Of a stretch of 64,000 bases of DNA, positions 41,755 to 51,883 are shown piece by piece. Where the stretch lies: assembly GCA_027186245.1 (NCBI GenBank), contig CP114492.1:10630501-10694500 (forward strand). The letters run 5' to 3'. This stretch comes from Coriaria nepalensis (lineage: Eukaryota > Streptophyta > Magnoliopsida > Cucurbitales > Coriariaceae). Positions within the stretch are counted from its first letter, which is position 1; each line of letters starts with the position of its first letter. Both the position numbers and the translations under genes were made by a program. Below the pieces are notes generated by a model, which was not told where the DNA came from, made no database searches, and was given only the letters and a program-made list of their open reading frames with translations.

Positions 41755-44342
41755 ATGACGTCCGGAGAGAGGAATAGCGAGGGAGATCATGTGTTGGAGC
41801 TGATCGTGCGTGATGCACCGGTATCGGAAGCTGATCCTGCTGCCGTCTCCGATGAAATAGCTCCTCTTTTAACTGAGGCAGAGAAGCCTAAGATCAACAT
41901 CTTCACCCTCAGTTATTCACGAAGAAAACCTACGGTAAGTGTTACTATTCAGCTCATTAGTTGAATTAGTTTCAATTTCCGAACCCCAGCTTCGTGTGAT
42001 TTTGCTTAGCTGAATTGCCATTTTATTTTTAATATTTTAGGAATCTAGTTGCTCAGGTTGTTCTTGTTTTAGTTGTGATAGGATTAGATTCTCTTTAATA
42101 TTTCAAAACTAGTTTAAGTACAGTGTTTCTGCTGAGCTATGGAAGTAGACGAATTTCAGCTGATAAAATTGAGCTTCGAGTTTGCAATATGGTATTAGAT
42201 ACAGAATGGGAGATTGTAAGTTGCGCTTTATATGTTCCGTTTGCTTTATACTCCTGTTTAGCTAAATTTTTTGCGTTTCTTAGAAATAATTTGCTATCAT
42301 AAACTGGAGATATTTACACTGGTGCTTAAACAATGGGGAGCTATTTTGTTTCCTTTAATGGCTTGCTTCATGAACTGCACCAACTCGAAGTCCAGTAAAA
42401 TTTAACGGTGTTGCGGATATCATGTTGTTCATTTGCAGGAGCAAGTAACAAAAGAACATGAAAACGAGATATCTCCAGTAACTCAATTGGTTATGTGGGT
42501 GTGGAGTGGATCAAGATACTCTGGTCTACTATGTATGGCGGTGTCATCTACCATGTATTTTTTCATGGAAGTTATCTCCAATGTATTTTCTGGTTAGTAA
42601 CATTTATTCTTCATTTAGATATCTTATCCCAGTCACCTTCTTTCAAGGACGTCAATTTCTCTGGCCAGCTTACGTTATTTTGTTGTCTTTCTGACTTATC
42701 CCTTCATTTTCTTACTGCAGTTCAGTCTACTCCACTGTTTGAGGTTGCATTTGCACGATGTACCGTTGTAATGGTACTGTCTTATTTGTGGTTGAGGAGG
42801 AGTGGGCAACCTCTTTTTGGACAGACCCATGTCAGAAAGCTTTTGGTTTCTAGAGCCATACTGGGACTTCTGTCAATGATGAGTTTTGTATACTGGTATA
42901 TATCTTAATTCTTTTTAGCTTTGTGAAACCACTAATGGTTATCTCGTGGTCCTCATCATGGTTTCATTTCATATACACTTTCCAAGATCACCTTTAGATT
43001 CTTTGGTATTAGATTTCGATGCATTATCATTTGAAACTTCATGTATATTAACTCATACGATAACTAAAATGTGAGCATCCTTCATTTCAGCATTCAAAGA
43101 TTACCTTCATCTCAGGCTATTGTATTGAGCTTCACAACTCCAATTATGGCTTCACTTGCGGCAAGAATTATGTTTCATGAGAAGTTAAAAAGTTCAGATA
43201 TCGGAGGTATGTAGATTATGAGTTTTTGAAATGTGTTGACACTAATTGTCATTTTAATATGTGCATGCAAGCTATTATGCTATGTATTATCGTAAAGCTG
43301 AACATGATAGTTTGTTGTTTAATATCATTTTGCAGGTCTGTCTTGCAGTTTCTTTGGCGTACTCTTCATTTTTCGCCAGACCCTAACTTCACAAGGTACC
43401 GAAGTGAGTTAACATAACCTTGTATAGCGGACTCAATGTTATTACCTTCTAGTTATTACCTTCTAGTTGTTGTAATTTAGCAATGGGGCTTTCCAATTAC
43501 ACTCGCTAACTGCTTGTAATGAATGTTCAGTTTAGCGATGTTGGGGGAATGCAGCAAGTATATGGTATCATAATTGGTCTATTTTCATCAATAACTGGCG
43601 GAATCAGCTACTGCCTCATTAGAGCCGGAGCCAAAGCATCTGAACAACCATTGTAAGATTATTGACTTCCCTTTCCGTTGAAGTCTAAATAGTTTTTATG
43701 TTATGCAGCACCCTTGACAGTTTTTCAAAGTAATATAAATCATTTCAGGATCACAGTTCTCTCATTTAGTATACTTGATAGCCCAGTTGCTGGAATATGG
43801 ACATTAGCCTTTAAGGTAAGCCCATCATGCTGTGAAATTGAGTAACCAACTACAATAGTTGAGTAATTCTTTTACTTCGCTACTAACTTTCGATTCAATG
43901 AGCCAGGGTTTTGTGGTACCGGGATTTTATTCGTTTCTGTTGATGCTTGTGCGTGGTATTCTGGCCTTTTTTGCTGAGGTTAGCCTAATTCTTGATGCTG
44001 TTAGATTCTGAGTATAAGACATACTAAGACTACTTGCTCGATGCATTATAGGTATTCCTAGCCAGAGGATTTCAGATAGAGCAAATAAGCATAGCTGCCA
44101 ATGTTCAATATTTTGAGGTACCAAAACATAAATTATATGGGTACTTATTTAGTCCCATAAATCTTTCTTTAATCTGGGCATTTGGGTACTTTTCAATGTT
44201 TCAGGTTGCTCTAACACAGATATGGGCAATGGCAGTTTCATGGGTATCTCCCTCTATCGGCAGAATTGCTGGTTGTTTACTTATTTTAGTATCCTTGTCT
44301 TGCACCATATGCATCGGACCTAACAAAGAGATAGAAGTATGA
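41755..44342 (+). CDS. EamA/DMT-superfamily transporter (SLC35G1-like)
   Basis: Polytopic membrane protein of the drug/metabolite transporter superfamily; the substrate is unknown. Ten exons, 41755-41934, 42439-42592, 42721-42895, 43091-43206, 43336-43403, 43531-43652, 43749-43815, 43907-43978, 44052-44117 and 44205-44342, join in frame to 385 aa. After a hydrophilic acidic N-terminus of about 75 residues come roughly ten hydrophobic segments in two EamA halves. Typical stretches are FEVAFARCTVVMVLSYLWLR, RAILGLLSMMSFVY, QAIVLSFTTPIMASLAARI, GLFSSITGGISYCLIRAG and YFEVALTQIWAMAVSWV. The exon 5 donor is taken after GGTACCGAA, because the alternative GT four codons earlier would introduce a stop. 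Plants have one or few such genes, distinct from the large WAT1/nodulin-21 group. No defects were seen. Confidence 0.92.
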
Positions 44343-45648
44343 TACTCTTTACTCTTTCTTATTGACACATATCAAAACTTGAAACATATTGAATCAAAAG
44401 TTTTATCTTTAATGTGCTTGCTATACATAAATACATGCAACAAACATTTGAATTAACAAATACATTCGATGAGAATGAGATGGATCAGACTAATTGGCTT
44501 GGTATCTCGTAACGAGACATAATCGCACAGTATAATCAGCGTCGATCATCTGGGGAAATAATCATCATATCCATCTCAAGAACACATTCGTTGTAAACGA
44601 ATCATCATTCGGAAAAAAAAGAAAGAAAACAAAACCTAAGCAAAAAGGGAACTTGATTGAAACTAAAGAAGCCTCAGAGGAGCAGTAAGTTTAACATCAA
44701 AACGAATTCAGACGGTAATTCCAAATAAAAAAACTAATCATCATTGGCTTCGTACTAATGAAAATGAAAAGCAAGTAAAATAACTATTTTTTTATAAATG
44801 TAATCGCAGAAATCGGCACCATAGTTCTATGGCAGGAGATCTACAGGTTCCTATCAAGCATGCAAAACGTACAAGACTTGATATCGGTCCAATCATAGCA
44901 TCGCCGGTCACTGCTTTCGTAGCTACCGTCGACGTAGCATCGGACCAGAAACGATAAATGTAAAGTAGAAAATAAAAAAAATGTTTGTAAATTGATCCTC
45001 AGAGACCCGTTCCAAATCACGCAAAACAGTTGAACGCGAAACTAAGAATTCCCGACCAAAGAAGAGGAAGCAAAACGACGTAGCTCCGATAAGGAGACGA
45101 ACCGGATTGAAACTGCCATTGGTGGATGATAAAACTGAGCTCGTCATACGGCACTTCCGATCAAATTTTCTGGGCATCCTTCCTCATAGGAATCCGGCTA
45201 CACCTAAGGAAACATGAATGACAATAAGTGACTAAATGTCTGCTAATAAAGAAGGCGACGATAGCACAATAAGCTCATGATTGAAGGAAAGTGGTGGAAG
45301 CCTCTTATATAAGGAAGAAGAAAGCGCGGCAGTGCAAACTGCAAACACAAACACGGAACCCTAATTCCATAGATTTTCATCTTCTCTGGATTGATTTGGG
45401 CTTTGGTTAGGGCCTTTGCGCTCCCATTTCACACAAAATGGTCCTTTCATCCTCTTATTGGACCGTCAGTAATATGGGGAAGAAGAACACCATATTGGAC
45501 CTCATGATTCAAGCCTTTAATTCAGTTCAATGCCCTGCCTGCAGCCTTTTCAGTCACAACTCCGATAAACGGGCCTGAAGCATACGTTAATGATCGCGTC
45601 ACCCTCCAGATGCAGACAAAAAAGAAAGGGGACCCCACAGAGCAAGCA

Positions 45649-45713
<65 letters not shown>

Positions 45714-46222
45714 TTCTTCTTCTTCTTCTTCTTCTTACGCATCTATATGCGAGCGGACTCACATTACCATACTCTGAACCCATCCGCAGGGGATAGTTAT
45801 GAGGAAGGAATCCGAATCTCTGATGCGTTTCACTGCTGCAGAGACCAGAGAGACATGGGCGACTCTGGCGGGAAAGTATTAGATACCGGCTAACTGATTT
45901 ACCGTCAAGCCCTTTTCCCCGCCTTACCTTCTCTTCATGAAGTTTCAGGGGTTCCTTGTTCCTTATATTCAGCCATTACATATGATCTGTATGTTCCTGT
46001 CTTGGAAGGTGTTCCACATTTGTTATTATTAATGCCTTGTCAATTTTGAAACCACCTAGATAATATTTATAGCATTCAGTTATAGGTAAAGCTTCACAGA
46101 TATATGAAGCATATTTTGTCCTAAATTTTGTTCATCTCTTTGGTGCTGCTGGACTATCCTACTAATATCATTGCCACAAAGTACAACGTGTTCAGTGATT
46201 TCGTTTATTTCCTGCATTTCCA
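44343..46222. other. intergenic DNA with a possible short leftward transcript
   Basis: 44,343-44,900 holds the transporter 3' UTR and AT-rich DNA. Between about 45,430 and 44,920 the minus strand shows promoter-like features: AAGCCCAA and an AGGGTT motif, then TATATAAG at about 45,306-45,313. These are followed by an 84-codon frame (45,177-44,923; MPRKFDRKCRMTSSV start, one hydrophobic stretch). I could not assign it to any family; it may be a small protein or a non-coding transcript. 45,740-46,220 holds nothing recognisable. Confidence 0.3.
45650..45736. repeat. compound trinucleotide microsatellite (TTA)n-(TTC)n
   Basis: About 20 TTA units run directly into about eight TTC units. Open frames across this tract are artefacts of the repeat. 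Confidence 0.97.
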
Positions 46223-46950
46223 GGAGAAGTATTTTATGATGCTAAAGAAAATTTTACGGAAATCACAACTAGTGCTGTTGACGAAAGTATCTGCACTGAA
46301 AACCTGTTAATTGAGGAAGATTCTTTGAGCTGCTCTGGTGGCAATTGCGGTGTGTATTCCTCCTCTATGTAAAATATAACAACCATTCCACATACGCCAC
46401 CTCCTCCCACTGGGCCCTACAAGAGAAGAAGAGTAACTATGTCTGTCAGCCCAGGAGTTGATGCTGATATTTTTTCTGAGGATGAGTAAAATATAATTGA
46501 TGATTCATTAGCCATCACCAAGACATCAACTGATGATTGTGAAAATGTGATTGAAGCTACACAATACAAGGATGTCTTGATTTTGTTCAAGTTCAATGAT
46601 CATCATTTACCATTTGAATTGAGGCATCTAATAATGTCTGATCTGAGGTTACTTACTTTGTTAGAAGTTGGGCTACCATCCTGGGTTATCTTCCTTCAGT
46701 CTTACCCTGTTTTCTGTCATGTTTATCGCCCATCGATGTGCGCCCTCTAGCAAGAGTTTTGTATGTACTTATCTCGGCTGTCACTGTTCTCATAGGATTC
46801 TACGATCTGTACAAGAACGTACCACTTCTGAAGGCAACTGCCTCTAGTATATGTGGACCGCTCTTTGATTGGATAGAAACTTGGGAGATGGTATCAAGGA
46901 TCAAGTATTTGGGAACAATGCTATTTCTAAAGATTCGACATAAATTGTGA
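46223..46950 (+). pseudogene. remnant of a conserved plant membrane-protein gene
   Basis: One frame from a splice-like CAG at 46,223 reads coding-like for 500 bases (NLLIEEDSLSCSGGNCGVYS, PPPPTGPYKRRRVT) but holds two in-frame stops, at about 46,370 and 46,487. It continues through VGLPSWVIFLQSYPVFCHVY and RPSMC, where a two-base insertion shifts frame at about 46,740. It resumes with PLARVLYVLISAVTVLIGFY, DLYKNVPLLKATAS, CGPLFDWIETWEMVSRIKY and LGTMLFL, then loses homology. The block is strongly reminiscent of an uncharacterised, conserved land-plant transmembrane protein whose full-length form extends several hundred residues further. Function unknown. Stops, frameshift and 3' truncation indicate a decayed partial copy. 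Confidence 0.7.
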
Positions 46951-48345
46951 TTGTGATGCTACGTAGCATCTACAGGAGTTTTTCAAGACAGTTTCTGGCC
47001 AAGCTAAGGACTTTGGCCCAGAAGATTCAAGACAAACTAGACGAATACGGGAGGCGCATGTAAGTAATCTTCTATAACGTTTCTTTGATTCATTGTTTGT
47101 GGTTTTGCATTTTTCAGTCCAGCAAATGGCAGAAAATCCAGAGTGAGTTCTGAAAGGCTAGGGGTCCTCCACTCTCTGAAATGCAATGAAGTCTGAAACT
47201 AAGCTGTTGTTAACAAAGAACTCTTAACTTCAAACTAAATCGGTAGTGAACTGGCATATTTACAGCCGTCCTCGAAATCACACAGCAGTATTCATTATTT
47301 TGTTCCGTGATCTACCATGTACAGTCGGCCTATATATAACTCGGAACGTGGAGGGGGGAGAAATAGGCGTTCGAAGATCTTCATAGAGACATAGAAACAT
47401 CCTCTTCAATCTTGATCTCGATCTCAATGTGGTGGAATTTTGTAAATGACTTGTGGCCTAACAGGGTAAAGAAGTTTCATTCCGATATTTTCTTATGTTT
47501 GAATTGCCTTATTTTGTTCGTTTTTAGAGTATGAAGTTAAGTATGCCTTGAAAGCAAATCTTGGGACGGAATGTATATGGGTGTTCCAAGAAATCAGTAT
47601 AACATGTCAGTTGATTTTGCTTTTAACGATGTTGTTCCATTGTCCGTTTTCTTGTCGCCAACGTTCGGAAACTACAGTAAAAGAAACGAGGGAAAATCAC
47701 TGCTCTTCTTCAGTGCATCTCACCACTTTCACCAGCAATGCAACCGCAACCCCCTTGAAATCATCACCATATTCGCTGTTGACTTCAGTCTAAGTTTGTG
47801 ACAGGTGTAAGCGACCAAGGTCAAGACCACGTTGGAAATGGTGAAGTATATTTAGCAATTGGCATGGTACATATTAGTACTATTTTACACCGTAGTTAAG
47901 AAGTAGATCTTTTTGGTATTACTATTATTCATTTGCATATATATATATATATATATAATATAAAAAAATTAGAAACGGTCGAGTTTGTAGGGCAACGTGG
48001 GGAGTGGAGCCACGAGCCCAACGGGAGTGTTTCCAAAGCGGGAGATCTGGAATCTTGGTCGTCCATTGGACCATTAATGATAATCACGAGGATGTAAAAC
48101 ATTGTGGGGTCCATAGCTGATTATTAAATGATTCAAGGGCCCAGATTGATCCTCAGATTATCAGAACGTTGTGGTTAATCCAGCTATAGCTACTAATCTA
48201 AAAGGCAATTTATGAACAAAAGAAAGGTGGTAAACTCGATCTGCTCTTGGAATTATGTTACTGTCGTTTTGTCTGACAACAAGGGACCCTTTGCAATCTC
48301 CTTATTGACACTCAATGCCCTCACGTTCACTCATCCCGTCACCCA
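46951..48345. other. intergenic DNA upstream of the GH17 glucanase
   Basis: 46,950-47,060 may be further rearranged coding sequence after the membrane-protein remnant. A TATA-like TATATATAAC occurs near 47,330. Frames at 47,550-47,800 have no recognisable relatives. An (AT)n run lies at about 47,936-47,960. The last 150 bases are glucanase promoter. Confidence 0.4.
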
Positions 48346-48352
48346 TATAAAA
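48346..48352 (+). promoter_or_regulatory. TATA box of the GH17 glucanase gene
   Basis: TATAAAA lies about 135 bases before the start codon, followed by a CT-rich leader. Confidence 0.6.
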
Positions 48353-48485
48353 CGGCACTCTTTCACTCTTACTCTCGCCCACTTCCTCCACTCTTTCCCA
48401 TACATCTCTCCACAAAACCAGAAGCAGAGTATCCTCTCTCTCCTCAGCTCTCTCTTCCATGCACTGCTTCTGCAAGAATCAGACG

Positions 48486-50326
48486 ATGGAGCGGTTCACA
48501 ATGTCTTGCTTCCTGTTGCTCCTTTCCATCTTCACGTTCGCAGGTAAGTCTATCGCCATTTCAGTTTTCCGTTTGGTTCGCGGAAAAAATGGTATGACTT
48601 TTGAAACCGAATGTATTTTTTGTTGTAGATGCTGGTTCTGTCGGAGTAAACTACGGGAGAATAGCAAACAACCTTCCTTCAGCTGTAAAGGTCGTCAAGC
48701 TTCTCAAATCTCAAGGCATTGACCGAGTGAAAGTCTACGACAGCGATCCGGCAGTCCTACGGGCCTTATCAGGATCCGGAATCAAAGTAACCGTCGACCT
48801 ACCCAACGAACTCCTCTCCTCCGCCGCACAACGGCAGTCTTTCGCCCTCTCTTGGGTCCAGAAAAACGTAGCGGCTTACTACCCCTCTACCCAGATCGAA
48901 TCCATAGCCGTCGGAAACGAAGTGTTCGTTGACCCACATAACACGACTCAGTTCCTCCTACCCGCCATGAAAAACATCCATCAAGCTCTCGTCAAGTACA
49001 ACCTTCACCCCAGCATTAAAGTTTCTTCCCCTATAGCTTTAAGCGCCCTTCAGAACTCTTACCCATCTTCATCCGGTTCATTCCGTCCCGAACTCGTCGA
49101 ATCCATTTTCAAACCCATGTTAGACTTTCTCCGCCAAACCGGGTCGTACCTCATGGTCAATGCCTACCCGTTTTTCGCTTACGAGTCGAACTCTGACGTC
49201 ATCTCGTTGGACTACGCTCTGTTCCGGGTAAACCCGGGGGTGGTGGACCCGGGTAATGGGTTGAGGTACTTCAACCTCTTTGACGCTCAAATCGACGCCG
49301 TTTTCGCTGCTATGTCTGCTTTGAAGTATGACGATATAAGTCTAGTTGTGACAGAAACCGGTTGGCCTTCTAAAGGTGATGAAAATGAGGTCGGAGCCAG
49401 CGTCGAGAATGCCGCAGCTTACAACGGGAATCTGATCCGTAGGATTCTAACAGGAGGTGGGACTCCATTGAGGCCTAAAGCAGATCTGACCGTCTATTTG
49501 TTCGCCCTCTTCAACGAGAACAAGAAGAACGGGCCTACTTCTGAACGGAACTACGGGCTTTTTTACCCCAGCGAAGAGAAAGTTTACAACATTCCGTTCA
49601 CCGTGGAGGGACTGAAGAAATTCCACGGTGACCCGTATCCGAGTATCTCCGACCATCACCCGACGCCGACGACGACCCCGGCGGCAAAGGGTGGAGTCTC
49701 GAAAAGCTTAACGGGGAACACGTGGTGCGTTGCGAATAGTAATGTGGGGAAGGAGAGACTACAGGCGGGTCTAGATTTTGCTTGTGGGGAAGGAGAAGCT
49801 GATTGCCGTCCGATCCAGCCGGGTGCCACGTGTTACGATCCCAACACGCTCGAGGCACACGCTTCGTTTGCTTTCAACAGTTATTACCAGAAGAAGGGCC
49901 GTCTGATGGGCACTTGTTATTTTGGCGGGGCGGCTTACGTCGTAACACAACCACCAAGTACGTCGTTACATTAATTACTTTTTATTTATTTATTTTTCCT
50001 CTCTGTCGTTTTGTAAGTTAGCGTATGTTAGAGGAACATATATTCTGGTGCTAACGTACGCTTGGCGCGGTCCACGAGGTGTTAAAGACAGTAGTGCACG
50101 CCAGGTCAGTAAGAAGTCAAACCTGATCACATGCAGTGGTTAAAAATGGGGCAGGGGAATCTTCTTACACACATGACGTGGCTTGAGTTCCCCGACTGGG
50201 CAGTAGTAGATTGTAGTTATGGACATTTTATTTTGTAGAAGATTTAGTGAGATCTCTAAACTGTGGTTTTTGTATCTTTGCGTTTGTGCAGAGTATGGCG
50301 AATGCGAGTTTCCAACTGGGTACTAG
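48486..50326 (+). CDS. glucan endo-1,3-beta-glucosidase (GH17) with C-terminal X8 domain
   Basis: Secreted endo-beta-1,3-glucanase that hydrolyses callose in wall or plasmodesmata. Exons 48486-48543, 48629-49957 and 50292-50326 give 473 aa. Exon 1 encodes only the signal peptide (MERFTMSCFLLLLSIFTFA). The GH17 barrel starts VGVNYGRIANNLPS. The acid/base Glu117 is in AVGNEVF and the nucleophile Glu262 in VTETGWPS. After a Pro/Thr linker (about residues 355-375), the X8/CBM43 domain runs from TWCVANSNVGKERLQ through DFACGEGEADCRPIQ and CYDP. It finishes only with the small third exon, which restores the family-typical end QPPKYGECEFPTGY; reading through the intron would stop at 49,974 and lose the last Cys. 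There is no clear GPI signal. The PDCB-like protein nearby shares the X8 domain. Confidence 0.95.
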
Positions 50327-51111
50327 AAATAATAACGAAGCTTAGAGATGACACACAACAAAGCTTTGAAGTGGTAGCAAATATTTTTTGGGGGGTTAAT
50401 TAGTAGGTCTGGAGTAAACTGGATTTGTAGTATTTGTAGACAAGTTATTATTATTATATTATATTGTATTATATTATATATTATATATCAGTATTCCTTC
50501 ATATCATATGCCTATTTGTTTTATTACTAATTTGCGTGAACTTTGATCCCCTTGCAGAAATAACAAAGCAAGTGTATATATACACGTATGTGTACTCGAT
50601 ATGGTAGAAAGGAATAGAATAAAAAACATTGCCCCAACTTAGTGATCTAGTCTAACCCTGCTGCTGGCTGCTGCCATCTGAAAACCAATCTCCCTTTATT
50701 CAGAAACGTGCAACAATAACACACAAAAGTGACCTGTAAGAGATTACCTTATTAGATCCTATTTAGAAATGGATAGTGTTTAATTTTTAGTGTATCAAGA
50801 TTGAATATTCTCTACCCAATAAACCCAATTCAATCCTCGCATTAAACTAAAGTTTCCATCTTTCTTCCTTTTCAGTTTGCCTTTGTTGAAGTGGAGTAAG
50901 TACAAAATTGAAAAATTTATATCCCACCCCATAAAAAGTGAGATTATTTTTATTTTATGTCCGAGAGTGTGATCCCATGTGACTGTAGGACCACCACACT
51001 TTAATATTGTACTTCATACTATACTACATTATAGCCCTACCAATCTTTATATATCAATCAATATATGGAGTTGTTACTTTTTTTTACATATACTATCGCA
51101 GAAAAGAAGGG

Positions 51112-51154
<43 letters not shown>

Positions 51155-51883
51155 TCAGAGACATTTTCCATGCGGTAATGAAATGATATGGTGTATATTA
51201 TGAACCTGCCCCCTTGTGCAGGTAAGCTCGAACATTACGATAAAATTGTACCCGGAACTCAGTATTGTCCAGAACCTTGATCAACCTAAAAGTTGCAGCA
51301 TTTGTCTTCTTGCATCATATTCACATGATGCACTGACATCAATCATTGTCCGTTTCTGCTGCTTCATTCTTTAAATTCTGTTTTCTTCTTTAAGGTTTTG
51401 GGATTTCTATTACAAGCTCATTATTCATGTGAGCCCACGTACCTTTGTTTTTCCAAAACATAAACGCATCTCATGTTTTATATATTTACTTTTGTCCTCA
51501 TTAGCAGTTTAAAAATCATTCCAGCCCAGCCCATCAGGCCCGCCATTGTTCCAGATATGCAAGTGTTAACTCTTTTGGTCTCGGCCCAAACGTTATCAAA
51601 ACCAAGCCCAAAATATTCGAACCAAAAAAGAAAAACCGATTAACCCAAGAGAAGAGGAACAGTCCCCCATAACTGAATCAACGAAAACGGTGGGGGGACT
51701 TGACACCTCCGCATTTCTACGTGAGAGCCTCAACGAGTCTGTTATGTCATCTATCACCACCTCTGTCCAACCAGATTACCAGAATAACTAAATACCAAAT
51801 TCTTTCCCAGGAAAACTCGCCTTCCCCTCCTTCCAAACAACAAAAAAGGAGAGCGAATTAGGGCAGGTGAGATTGAATCTAGC
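50327..51883. other. intergenic DNA between the glucanase and ANTH genes
   Basis: Glucanase 3' UTR, AT-rich DNA near 50,450-50,490, a (CT)n tract at 51,115 and the ANTH promoter/leader (Site II-like GGCCCA/AGCCCA motifs near 51,524-51,610). No gene was recognised. Confidence 0.45.
51115..51149. repeat. (CT)n microsatellite
   Basis: About seventeen perfect CT units in intergenic DNA. Confidence 0.95.

Noticed and set aside
45550..45796. Poly-Ile/Leu open frames on both strands
   Set aside because: Produced by the (TTA)n-(TTC)n microsatellite.
47548..47801. Overlapping open frames of about 80 codons after a TATA-like box
   Set aside because: Neither frame resembles a family and no consistent splice structure could be built.
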